In this document: positions 16,086 to 25,200 of the stretch, in pieces
Layout of the letters: the number at the start of each line of letters is the position of its first letter
How positions within the stretch are numbered: the stretch's first letter is position 1
Source of the DNA: Bosea sp. BIWAKO-01
GTDB lineage: Bacteria; Pseudomonadota; Alphaproteobacteria; Rhizobiales; Beijerinckiaceae
Assembly (NCBI RefSeq): GCF_001748145.1
Contig: NZ_BCQA01000001.1
Coordinates: forward strand, 4,800,501 to 4,864,500
Direction: 5' to 3'
DNA: 64,000 bases
The notes under the pieces: generated by a model
What the model was told of the DNA's origin: nothing
What the model saw: the letters and a program-made list of their open reading frames with translations, nothing else
Databases searched by the model: none
Position numbers and translations under genes: made by a program

Positions 16086-16533
16086 TTAGAAATCAATGTT
16101 TCGGGCGGCCAGCACGTTCTCATAAGCGGCCATGCGTTCCGCCGCCGGCGGGTAGATCCAGACCTCGTTGATCTCCTTCTTAACCTTCTTGGCTGCCGAG
16201 CCGGTGATCTCAACCTTGGAATCCCACCCGCGCGTGAAGATGGCCGTGTCGGGGCCAAGATCAAGGCAGGTCACATACGCAGGCTGATCATATGGAAGCG
16301 TTGGCTCCCCAAGCAGATCCGCTGCGGCGTTGTGCCCGGCGAAAGCGCCGAGACGCCGGGCGTGTTGGCAGGACATGACGGCATAGTTACCCATCGTGTC
16401 GGTCTGTGCCTTCGCCGTGTCGCCCGTCGCGAAGATATTGGGAGCTTTCGGCACGCGCAGATCAGGCTCAACGACGACCCGACCCAGGTTGTCGCGTTCG
16501 GCGGGCAATTGCGCGGTGATCGGCGAGGCGCGC
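16086..16533 (-). pseudogene. C-terminal fragment of an NDH-2-like NAD(P)/FAD-dependent oxidoreductase
   Basis: About 148 codons encode the end of a pyridine nucleotide-disulfide oxidoreductase: LPAERDNLGRVVVEPDLRVP, then APNIFATGDTAKA (the second FAD contact, with the catalytic-domain GD), NYAVMSCQHARRLGAFAGHN and a tail ending YPPAAERMAAYENVLAARN. The N-terminal FAD and NAD folds (about 250 residues) are missing: upstream of 16533 the minus strand is the reverse of an SRAP gene fragment. No start remains, so it is a dead fragment. Confidence 0.75.
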
Positions 16534-16539
16534 GACCAT

Positions 16540-17028
16540 CTCCTGCGCATGGAACCCGATAGCGGCACAACCAACGTCCGCAACACCGCGAGTGCCCACT
16601 GGAAGCGCCGGCTCGGTGTCGAGAACCGTTGCCTGGTGCCCTTCACCGCCTTCAGCGAATTCAACCGCGAGGCCGGCGGCAACGTCTGGTTCGCGCTGGA
16701 TGAGGATCGGCCGCTGGCCTTCTTCGCGGGCATCTGGGCGCCGCAATGGACCAGCGTCCGGAAGGTGAGGGCCGGCGAGGAGACGATCGACGTCTTCGCC
16801 TTCCTCACCACCGAGCCGAATGCCGAGGTCGAACCTATCCATCCGAAGGCGATGCCGGTTATCCTGACCAATCCCGTCGACTTAGAACTCTGGATGTCTT
16901 CGCCTTGGGAGATCGCAAAGGGGCTGCAACGACCGCTGCCGGATGGCTCGCTGCAGATCGTCTCGCGTGGCCAGAAGAAAGACCCGCCGGAACTGAGGGC
17001 AGAGCCGATGCAGGCCGCGTTATTCTAG
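16540..17028 (+). pseudogene. SRAP (SOS response-associated peptidase, YedK/HMCES-like) lacking its N-terminus
   Basis: From the ATG at 16549 the frame reads MEPDSGTTNVRNTASAHWKR, then ENRCLVPFTAFSEFN, WFALDEDRPLAFFAGIW and a conserved FAFLTTEPNAEVEPIHPKAM, ending RGQKKDPPELRAEPMQAALF. These are the middle and last motifs of SRAP proteins, including the active-site Glu (FSEF) and His (IHPKAM). The first 50-60 residues, which carry the catalytic Cys2 that crosslinks to abasic sites in DNA, are gone. An intact protein is about 220-250 residues. Because Cys2 is essential, the remnant cannot do the usual reaction even if translated. Confidence 0.8.
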
Positions 17029-17183
17029 CTCTCCAGCAGATCCCAACGGTCGCAGTAGGGGGTGAGGTGACGGTAAGGAATTCGGCCCTGCACACCGCAG
17101 GGGCTGCGCACGAGCGGACTAACGCCGCCCACGTTCGGTGTCCAGCGCCTGACCCTGCCGCGAACCAAATCAAGCGGCCCTGG

Positions 17184-17425
17184 GCGCTTGAACTCGGGCG
17201 CCACGGTATCACGTCCAACAGCATTGGGCCGGGACCGATCCGCACCGAGCTATTCGAGCGCGCCAATCCCCCCGGAAGTCCAGCGACGCAGGCGATCCTC
17301 GACGCCGTCCCCGTCGGACGCATGGGAGAGCCGGACGACGTCGCTTTCCTGCTCGACGCGCGCAGCGGCTTCGTCACCGGACAGACCCTCTATGTCTGCG
17401 GCGGCATGACCGCGGCGCGGCCGGA
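17184..17425 (+). pseudogene. C-terminal fragment of a short-chain dehydrogenase/reductase (SDR)
   Basis: About 80 codons: ALELGRHGITSNSIGPGPIR, then TELFERANPPGS, VPVGRMGEPDDVAFL and SGFVTGQTLYVCGGMT. These are the SDR motif after the active-site helix (N-S-I-x-P-G-x-I-R-T) and the conserved C-terminal end. The Rossmann half with the glycine motif and catalytic Tyr-Lys is absent. No start codon or ribosome site precedes it. Confidence 0.75.
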
Positions 17426-17908
17426 AGCTGAATGCCAGTGGATTAGTGGTCTGGCTCGCCAGCGCGCACCATCCAGCGGAAGAACGAATGTCAGCATTCC
17501 GGCAGATGCTCGATGTCTGCTGGTGGCGCATTTTCCCCGGACAACCGACGGGCGTTTGTGGCCCATTGCTGACTCTGGCAATGTCCGGTTTCGGCCTGCT
17601 TGGCGGCGGCGGGATTGCCCGTCGCAACAGACAAAGGGGAGACACGCGCCCGCACATCAGTGGTGCCCGCCTTATACTTGGCCGGATCTCGCTCGCAGGT
17701 ATCGGCCGTGACCGGCCAGTGCGTGGTGATGCCTCGCGGCCCTGACCGCGACGCCGGAATGATTGTGACCGGCGGCGGGCCGTACTCCACATCATAAAAT
17801 GACGCCTGTGGACACCTACGACAGGGCGTTGCCCGACGACGCAAGGTCAGCCTAGATAAAGCGCCCCACCGCTATCTGGCTCGGGTGCGCTTTATCACTG
17901 GGCCTCGC
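17426..17908. other. Gene-free stretch before the RelA/SpoT-like operon
   Basis: Two overlapping short frames exist, one on each strand (plus 17600-17797, minus 17491-17844). Neither has a ribosome site or recognised motif. The promoter for the following operon should lie in the last 100 bases. Confidence 0.35.
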
Positions 17909-19072
17909 ATGGTCGCCTATCCGCATTTTCTCTACAGCAAGAAGGATGTCGGCAGAGCGGGTAGAAGGCTCGCCGGTGATCTTGTCTGGAATGCTCAGAC
18001 GCAGGACGAAATTCGATATGCCTTCGCTGTCGCGAATAGCTGGCGCGACTCACATGCGGCGCCGATGCGTCGCATTCACGCGGAGTTGATCGCGAAGGTC
18101 AGAAAGCTCGGACTCAAGCAGACGTCTGGAATCAGCGCAGCGCGACTAAAGCGCATGACATCCATCCGGAAGAAGCTGCGGAAAATCAGAGTCGGACTGG
18201 AATCGATTCAAGATCTGGGTGGTTGCCGAGCGATCCTACCGCGGATGGAGGACTTGCAACGGCTCGTGGACGCCTATGGCGACAGTTGCCGGCACACGAT
18301 CTTCGACCAGGACAACTACATCGCAGAGCCGAAGCCGGGCGGATACCGCAGCCATCATCTCAAGCTCAAGTTCGCCGGCACCGGAGAAGCCGAGCATTTC
18401 TCCGGGCGCCGGATCGAAGTGCAAGTTAGGACGCAGCTTCAACACACCTGGGCGACTGCGGTCGAAGCCGTCGGCTTGATCCGGGGCGAGGATCTCAAGG
18501 GCGGCGCGGGTAACGGAGATTGGTTGCGCCTGTTTGAGCTCGTGTCATCGGAGTTCGCGGAGCACGAGAAATGCGCGCCCGTCCCTGGCGCGCCAGTCGG
18601 CCGAGAGCGACGCCAAGAGATTCGCGATCTGGATCGTCGGCTCGGAGCCGCAGCGACGCTAGACAACCTGAGCCAAGCATTCCGGGCCGCCGAGCGTCAT
18701 GTCTTTGATCGGGATACCAAGTATTTCCTGATCCGGTATGACACTGCGACCAACGAGGTATCGGTCACGGCGTATCGAGAGCCGATGAAGGGCATCGAGT
18801 CGTATGAACGGGAGGAGATCGAAACGATCATTGACCCAGAAAGGCCGAGCTTTGATACGGTCCTTGTCGAGGTAGACAAGGTCAAGAATCTGAAAGAGGC
18901 ATATCCGAACTACTTCGGCGACGTCCATCTGTTCAGGAGGCAACTTCGGCGTATCAGCAAGGCGAGGGACTCCGATGAGTTCCAGCTTATGCCGCAGGAG
19001 ATCGTTCCGCCTAAGCCGAGGGAGGCTCCGGATCTATCGTGGTTCACGCGAGATCGTTTCCTGCGCCGCTGA
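17909..19072 (+). CDS. Stand-alone RelA/SpoT-domain nucleotidyltransferase-like protein
   Basis: Start at ATG 17909 is preferred because family members begin similarly (MVAYPHFLYSKKDVGRAG); a GTG at 17885 is also possible. 387 residues. The synthetase core is complete: IQDLGGCRAILPRMEDL, then DNYIAEPKPGGYRSHHLKLK, and RIEVQVRTQLQHTWATAVEA with the catalytic Glu and the Tyr that stacks on the acceptor. No HD hydrolase, TGS or ACT domain is present, so it is not the housekeeping Rel. The C-terminal 170 residues are charged and unlike small alarmone synthetases. It could make (p)ppGpp or pppApp, or act as a tRNA- or NTP-directed toxin like toxSAS enzymes. It leads a three-gene operon. Confidence 0.85.
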   Translation: MVAYPHFLYSKKDVGRAGRRLAGDLVWNAQTQDEIRYAFAVANSWRDSHAAPMRRIHAELIAKVRKLGLKQTSGISAARLKRMTSIRKKLRKIRVGLESIQDLGGCRAILPRMEDLQRLVDAYGDSCRHTIFDQDNYIAEPKPGGYRSHHLKLKFAGTGEAEHFSGRRIEVQVRTQLQHTWATAVEAVGLIRGEDLKGGAGNGDWLRLFELVSSEFAEHEKCAPVPGAPVGRERRQEIRDLDRRLGAAATLDNLSQAFRAAERHVFDRDTKYFLIRYDTATNEVSVTAYREPMKGIESYEREEIETIIDPERPSFDTVLVEVDKVKNLKEAYPNYFGDVHLFRRQLRRISKARDSDEFQLMPQEIVPPKPREAPDLSWFTRDRFLRR

Positions 19073-19080
19073 GAGACCAA

Positions 19081-19674
19081 ATGACAAATCCCTACTGGCA
19101 CGCATTCTATAAGCCGCACCTGACGGATAGGGGTGAGATTCGACGTCTGTGTTTCGATATTTCCAACATTATCACGGCCAGCCGATCGAAACAGGGATCC
19201 GGCGAGGAATATCCGGCAGGAGAGGAGCCCGTTCCTGGCCGCACCGAAAAGCTCTGCTTCGAAATCGCGGAAGGTGAACTCTCGCGCAAGCTGCTGCGCC
19301 TAGCACTGCTGATCAGGACATTTGACGACACGATGGTGCGCGACGATGCGGCCGGGGCATACACGGCTCATCGCAAGTCAGTGGACGATGAGAATGGCCC
19401 ATATAGCGCCGTCTACAAGGGGAACGACAACCTCGCCGTCAGTCTGCGCGAGTGTAGCAACAAGATCATTCACGCTGAGGACGTGCGACCGACCTACGAC
19501 ACTGAGGACGACCGCGACGCTCCGCACGCCAGCTGGGGGATGACCGGTGCACTTGAGCTTGAAGGAAGTGTTTTCGGCAAGGCGTGGGACCTCTCGATCC
19601 AACTCGACGATTATCTCGACGGAGTGTTGCACCTCATCGAGTTCGATGATGGGCCGAATGCGTTGCCCGAATAG
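19081..19674 (+). CDS. Hypothetical protein in operon with the RelA/SpoT-like gene (197 aa)
   Basis: The ATG lies 8 bp after the upstream stop, with GAGAGACC as ribosome site. 197 residues, acidic, soluble, no signal peptide. It begins with NPYWHAFYKPHLTDRGEIRR and has a helical stretch SLRECSNKIIHAEDVRPTYD. A Leu-Arg-x3-Asn-Lys-Ile-Ile-His-Ala run of this sort appears, in my memory, in several unassigned small proteins and resembles the last helix of HEPN-like folds, but the spacing is not canonical. Position suggests it is a partner or modulator of the RelA/SpoT-like enzyme. Confidence 0.7.
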   Translation: MTNPYWHAFYKPHLTDRGEIRRLCFDISNIITASRSKQGSGEEYPAGEEPVPGRTEKLCFEIAEGELSRKLLRLALLIRTFDDTMVRDDAAGAYTAHRKSVDDENGPYSAVYKGNDNLAVSLRECSNKIIHAEDVRPTYDTEDDRDAPHASWGMTGALELEGSVFGKAWDLSIQLDDYLDGVLHLIEFDDGPNALPE

Positions 19675-19688
19675 AACGGGAGATCTCG

Positions 19689-20228
19689 ATGTCCCGTGAT
19701 GCAAGCAGGCTTCACAACCTGCAGAACGAGGCCTTGGTGGCAACCGGCGCGGCTTTGTTGGCAGTGCAATCAGCGGAAAAGGTCATCAAACTCTGCATGC
19801 AGTGGGTGATCCAACGAGAAGGAGAGCCCTTAGATTACGAGAAAATCGTAACTCAAGAGAAGAATGAAACAAAGAAAACTATGGGGTATTTCCTTGCTAA
19901 ACTTCGCTTGAGAGTAGACTTAAACCCTAAGTTCGATGAGTTATTACTTTCTTTCCTTGAAAGGCGGAACCGCCTAGCGCATGATATTCTGTCCGTTGAT
20001 GGCATTGGATTCAATACAATTGAGAAACTGAGATCAACGATTGTTTGGATGAACACGCTCACTCGACAGGCCAACAGCATACAAGATGTCTTTCTGGGCC
20101 TGGCGAGGGCTTGGGCCAAGCAGGTCGGCTTCCCTTTCGACGATCTCGATCCGCCGATGATGAGCAAAATCGACGAGATATATGTTCCGCTGGTCGATGA
20201 ATTGTTCTGGAAAAAAGGCAGCTCGTGA
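19689..20228 (+). CDS. HEPN-like helical protein (179 aa)
   Basis: The ATG follows GGGAGATCTCG and lies 14 bp after the upstream stop, so this is the third gene of the operon. 179 residues, almost all helix, no membrane segment. The segment LLSFLERRNRLAHDILSVDG holds Arg-Asn-Arg-Leu-Ala-His, the R-N-x3-H catalytic motif of HEPN nucleases and toxins. The N-terminal helices (EALVATGAALLAVQSAEKVI) are consistent with a HEPN bundle. Base composition is clearly lower in GC than the two upstream genes, suggesting separate origin. HEPN membership is inferred from one motif and predicted helicity. Confidence 0.7.
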   Translation: MSRDASRLHNLQNEALVATGAALLAVQSAEKVIKLCMQWVIQREGEPLDYEKIVTQEKNETKKTMGYFLAKLRLRVDLNPKFDELLLSFLERRNRLAHDILSVDGIGFNTIEKLRSTIVWMNTLTRQANSIQDVFLGLARAWAKQVGFPFDDLDPPMMSKIDEIYVPLVDELFWKKGSS

Positions 20229-20441
20229 CTGCAGCGCCAGGGCTCGAATCTACGAACGGCAGCAACCAAAGCCGTACCTACGATGATTCCTCTAAAGCCT
20301 GCTTTTGAGCAACTACGGGATGTCCGCGAGTGGCGCGACCCAGCCCATTCGGTCGCCTGGAGAAACGTCAGCAATCGACCCTGGCCGTGTAAAAACGTGC
20401 GAGTCAGGTAGTGCTTTCCCGCCGCGATGCGGAGGGATCGG

Positions 20442-20535
20442 ATGGGTCGTTTCGTTGAAGGAGCCGACCGCTCGCAGCTGAGTTTCCTGCCCGAGTGCCT
20501 GGACGACTGGGTCGATGAAGACAATCCGCCTAGCG
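20442..20535 (+). mobile_element. IS1182-type transposase, N-terminal scrap
   Basis: From the ATG at 20442 the frame reads MGRFVEGADRSQLSFLPECL then DDWVDEDNP, the typical start of IS1182-family transposases. After 31 codons homology ends. No terminal repeats could be matched. It sits between the HEPN operon and the VWA triad and marks an old insertion or deletion. Confidence 0.7.
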
Positions 20536-20702
20536 TACCGGCCAGGAAGGGGGGCAGCGAGCCCGGCGAGGTAGGCACCCAAGAATGCTCACGCGATAAA
20601 TTCGCGGACTTCGGCTGTCATCTCCCTCGTTTTGAGGCATTGCGTCGGTGGCAAATTTGGGCATTTGTGTGGCTTATCTAAGCAGTGAGCGAGGCTAAGC
20701 CA

Positions 20703-21386
20703 ATGAACGAAGGTGCGTTCGAACAAAAGCCGTTCGGCAATGCTGAATTTGCTGAGAACCCTGAGAATCGCTGCGCTGTTTTGCTGCTTTTGGACAATTC
20801 ACAGTCGATGCGTGGAAAAGCGATCGATGAACTGAATGCCGGATTACAGGTTTTTCGCGATGAGCTTTTTGCGGACAGTCTCGCTGCTAAGCGCGTCGAC
20901 GTCGGCATCGTTACGTTCGGCCCCGTCAAGGTCGAAACCGATTTCGTCGGAATCCAACACTTCTACGCGCCAACACTCGCCGTTGAGGGCGATACGCCCA
21001 TGGGTTCGGCCATCGAACAAGGACTTGATCTGCTGCGTCGGCGGAAAGACGCGTACAAGGCAAACGGGATCTCGTATTATCGTCCTTGGGTTTTTCTGAT
21101 CACCGACGGTGGCCCGACAGATTCAGTTTCTCGCGCTTCTCAGCTCGTTCGCGAGGGCGAGGCATCGAAGGCATTTATGTTTTATGCCGTCGGCGTCGAA
21201 GGCGCAAACTTCGACGCACTTAAGCAGATCAGTGTTCGCGAACCTCTAAAACTCCAAGGAATGCGGTTTCGCGACTTGTTTCAGTGGCTTTCCGCCTCCC
21301 TCTCCTCGGTATCGAAGTCACAGCCTGGTGACCAAGTGCCGCTCGCTAATCCGACAGCGCCAGGCGGCTGGGCTATTGCGGGATGA
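20703..21386 (+). CDS. VWA-domain protein, TerY/YegL-like
   Basis: Start at ATG 20703 is chosen for GAGG 8 bases upstream; the GTG at 20685 has no such site. 227 residues, a single von Willebrand A domain. The metal-ion-dependent adhesion site is complete: DNSQS at residues 31-35 (DxSxS), a Thr in [13 protein letters not shown] and the Asp in [10 protein letters not shown]. No signal peptide, so it acts in the cytoplasm. It is the first gene of a VWA-PP2C-kinase triad with ATGA overlap to the next gene. In known TerY-P systems the VWA protein is thought to be a scaffold or target controlled by the kinase/phosphatase pair. Confidence 0.85.
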   Translation: MNEGAFEQKPFGNAEFAENPENRCAVLLLLDNSQSMRGKAIDELNAGLQVFRDELFADSLAAKRVDVGIVTFGPVKVETDFVGIQHFYAPTLAVEGDTPMGSAIEQGLDLLRRRKDAYKANGISYYRPWVFLITDGGPTDSVSRASQLVREGEASKAFMFYAVGVEGANFDALKQISVREPLKLQGMRFRDLFQWLSASLSSVSKSQPGDQVPLANPTAPGGWAIAG

Positions 21387-22216
21387 GAGGGTCTCGATCC
21401 TGGGGTTGGGTCGGCGCCTGCTCGATTGGAACCTCTCATCTGCGCACAGGCGCAGGGTGTGACGATGCCGCCGCCTGCCTCGAAATCGAGGTCGGAGATG
21501 CGGATCCGGCCCTAATCGCTGTTGTGTCCGACGGCGCTGGTAGCGCCAAGCTCTCGCGGCTTGGCTCGCACATCGTGACGACGGCGTTTTGCCGATCTGC
21601 CAAGGCTTTTCTCCTTAATGGCGGCCAAGCCGCGCTGATTGACGATGACGTTGCCGCAGAGTGGCTTGATGACATCCGGGACCGCGTCGATCAGCGAGCC
21701 CATCTTCTTCAAGAAAGTCCCAAGGCTTTTGCTGCCACGCTTGTCGGCGTCGTCGTGCAGCGCCACACCGCCAGTATCATCCATGTTGGAGATGGTGCCT
21801 GTGCACTTCGTCTCCGAGGTGACACTCAATGGCAGGTGCCGAGCTGGCCGGCTCAAGGAGAATACGCTTCGACAACATATTTCGTTACGGATGACCCTTA
21901 TCCACGGGTGGCAGTTTCGACGGTGCCGGGAGCCGTTGAAGAGATCGCGCTATTCACGGATGGGCTGGAACGTTTAGCGCTGGATTTCACGATGGGAGGG
22001 GCATTTCCGCGCTTCTTCGAGACTATGTTCCCGGCACTTCGCAGAGCGGAGTCGTTTGGACGACAACGTGTCCTTTCGCGCGAGCTCAGGTCTTTTCTCG
22101 ATGGATCTCTCGTCACTGAACGCACGGATGATGACAAGACTCTGATCATGGCCCGCCTCCGGTCAGCAGAAGCCCGGCTCAGCCCAATGATTTCTCCGCA
22201 GTCGTTAGCGTCTTAG
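21383..22216 (+). CDS. PP2C-type serine/threonine phosphatase, YegK-like
   Basis: 277 residues. PP2C motifs with metal-binding Asp residues are in order: [10 protein letters not shown] near the N-terminus, [48 protein letters not shown] and [14 protein letters not shown] at the end. The start overlaps the VWA stop (ATGA, 21383-21386), so translation is coupled. It should reverse phosphorylation by the kinase encoded 22 bp downstream. No membrane segment. The short, divergent form is typical of the phosphatase in VWA/PP2C/kinase triads. Confidence 0.85.
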   Translation: MRGSRSWGWVGACSIGTSHLRTGAGCDDAAACLEIEVGDADPALIAVVSDGAGSAKLSRLGSHIVTTAFCRSAKAFLLNGGQAALIDDDVAAEWLDDIRDRVDQRAHLLQESPKAFAATLVGVVVQRHTASIIHVGDGACALRLRGDTQWQVPSWPAQGEYASTTYFVTDDPYPRVAVSTVPGAVEEIALFTDGLERLALDFTMGGAFPRFFETMFPALRRAESFGRQRVLSRELRSFLDGSLVTERTDDDKTLIMARLRSAEARLSPMISPQSLAS

Positions 22217-22238
22217 CAGGCCGGGGCTCGGCTGTTTC

Positions 22239-25200
22239 ATGGGCGACATCTATCGCACCTCGACGGGCCGGATCGTCCAACTTGGCGCTGTCCTCGGGCG
22301 CGGAGGCGAAGGCATCGTCAAAGCAGTGCAGGGTGACCAAAACCTTGCAGCGAAGATCTATCACGCGAACATTGCCGCCGAACGCCGCGACAAGGTACTC
22401 GCGATGGTCGACGCAGGTTGGCACAAGTCGGCAGGCTTTGTCGCCTATCCCATTGAAGCGCTTTTTGAGACCCGCTCAGGTACCTTTGCCGGGTTCACGA
22501 TGCGCAAGGTTGGCGGCCACAAGGCAGTTCACCAGCTTTACTCCCCGACCGGACGCAAGACCGCTTTCCCGACAGCGACATATCCGCTGTTGATCCGAGC
22601 TGTTTCGAACGTCGCGCGCGCAATGGCGAGCGTCCATGCGACAGGCTGCGTTGTCGGCGACATTAATCACTCAAGTGTCCTCGTCGCCTCGGATGCGACT
22701 GTCACCTTCATCGACTCCGACTCGTTCCAAGTGAACCACGCCGGCCGCCAATATGCTTGTCAGGTCGGTGTCCCAGAGTTCACGCCGCCCGAGCTTCAGG
22801 GCCAACGTCTAGATCAAGTCGTCCGGACTGCGAACCACGACGCTTTTGGGCTCGCCGTGCTCGTTTTTTACACGTTGATTATGGGGCGTCACCCCTTTGC
22901 GGGCCGGTTCAAAGGTTCTGGCGATATGCCCATGGACCGCGCCATCCGCGAATTTCGCTTTGCCTATTCGTCCCGGAGCGCAGCGACCCAAATGGATCCG
23001 CCGCCGCATGTGCCGACTTTGAAGGACATGCCGCTTCCGATTGCCGAGGCTCTTGAACGGGCGTTTGGGCCGCCCGGCGCGATGCCCGCTGGCAGGCCTT
23101 CTGCCGAAGAATGGGTTCTATTACTCGATCGCGCCGAAGCGGAGCTCTCGCGCTGCAGCCAGAATAGCGCTCACCATTACTTCCGCTCGGGGCCTGGCTG
23201 CCCTTGGTGCCGGATGGAACAGGCCTATCCCGGCTTTTCAGCCTTTGTGCCAATCCTGCCGCCGGCACTTGGCACACCGGGCAGTACCGTCAATCTCGGC
23301 CAACTCATCGCGGCAATGAGGGGAATTCCTGATCCCGGAGCACCACCGGACTTGTCCTCCTTGATGCCGCAGAACTTGGCGCCTGCGGCGAGCCAGAGTG
23401 TCTTAGATGCTCGTCAAGCCCGCATGACGCGTTGGGGCGTGGGAGGCGCTGGCGCCGCTCTCGGAATCACGCTCTTGCTGGGCGTGGGCGGGGGAGCAAC
23501 ATTCTTTGGGTGGGTCGCGCTCGTAGGAGGCGCTGCTCTGGCTTTGAACGCGCCTTCAGCGGTGGCCAATCTCCAGATCTCCGAGCAGCGTGCCCGTACG
23601 GCTTGGAAAGACTTGGAAGAGCGCTTCCGCCGAGCTGCGGGCAACGAAAATTTCGGGCGTGTTCGCCGGGATGGCGAGGCGCTTGTCCAACTGCTCCAAG
23701 CGTTACCGGGCGAAGAAGCTCGGCGCCTTGCCGAACTAGACGCCAAACGGCGCGATTGTCAGATGCGGCGCCATCTTGAGCGATTTGCAATTGATCGCGT
23801 CAAGATCAAGGGAATCGGCAACGCCCGAAAGCTCACACTCAAATCGTATGGCATAGAATCGGCCGCTGACGTCTCCCTGCATCGCATCGAGGGCATTCAC
23901 GGGTTCGGCCCCTCCATCGCTCAAGCTCTGTTGGGCTGGAGGCGGTCCGTTGAAGCGAAGTTTGTCTTCGATCCGCGTCAACCTATCGATCCAAAGGACA
24001 TTGCTGCCGTCAGAGTCGATATAGCAAAGCGTCGCTCTGACGCTGAAGGGCGACTGCGTCAAACGATACCTTTGCTGCAAAAAGCTGAAACGGACGCGAG
24101 ATCGCTGCGTACGAACCCAGGTCCAGAAGCTGCGCAGGCCTGGGCGGCTTTGAAGCAATCGGAGGCTGACTCCAAGGCCCTGAATGCTACTGCGACGGAT
24201 TTTGCGCGTTTTGGCGGGGCTGGCCTGGTTGCCCTAGTTTTGCTGGTCATGGGCTCGCAATTCGCACGCAAGCCATCGACGGTGAGTGTCTCGGCTCCAG
24301 CCCCCTCGATCGCCGTGCCCAGTGCGCCAACGAGAACAGCAGCGAGTGCCCCAATATCGCCCCCCGCAAGTACGGCGTCCGCAGCCCCGACAAACGCCAG
24401 TGTGATTGTTGCTCCCGCGCCTATCGAGGTATCAGCTCGCGCCCCCAGCTTGAACGTGCCAACGCTGCCGCCACCAATCGAGGTAAAGTCCGTTCCTGCT
24501 GGGGGAGAGGACGCTTCGCTATCGCAATTCACTCAGGTACCTGCGGGCGTCCGACCGCTCAATCTATTAGACCGCACCGATAGCGCGCGCATTCAGCAAC
24601 GTTTGGCAGCATTGGGTTATCTGAATGGAACGGCGGACGGGATCTGGGGGCCGCGTTCGCGCACAGCGCTTAAGGAGTTCCGACGCACAAGCGGTCTCGG
24701 TCTCGATGACCGATGGGATATCGCTACGCAATTGGCCTTGTTGTCCGAGGGGGCGCTGCGCGCAGGATCAGCAGCTGTTCCGATCAACCTCAGCGCGGCT
24801 GTCGAGGCATCATATACCCCGCCAGAAGGAGCGATGCGAAATCCGCTGAACCGGGTGGACGCGCTCTGGGCCCAAGCACGGATGAGAGACCTGGGCTTTT
24901 ACGCGATCGATGGTGAGGGCGTTTGGGGGCCCGCCTCCAGGGATGCTCTGCGCGACTTCAAGGCGATGAACGGGTTGCCCGCCGATGACGTCTGGGATGC
25001 AACGACCGAACAAGCGCTGGGTGGTATAGCCGCGGTACGCGCCGCGCAGACGTTTGTCGGAGGTTTTGCGGCTTCTGCATCGGAATGCTCAACGGGCACG
25101 GCGGGGCAACCACCTATAAATATCGGCAGCCGCCGCGCTGAGGCGTTCGGCGGAGTATGCAATTTCGATGACGTACAGCGAGATGGCGCCAACTCGTCCG

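Noticed and set aside
17491..17844. 117-codon minus-strand frame before the RelA/SpoT-like gene
   Set aside because: Sequence composition is plausible, but a competing plus-strand frame covers the same DNA and neither has a start signal.
20229..20270. tRNA-like GGCTCGAATC before the IS1182 scrap
   Set aside because: No matching T-stem, anticodon stem or acceptor stem could be drawn, so it is not a tRNA or tRNA-end att site.
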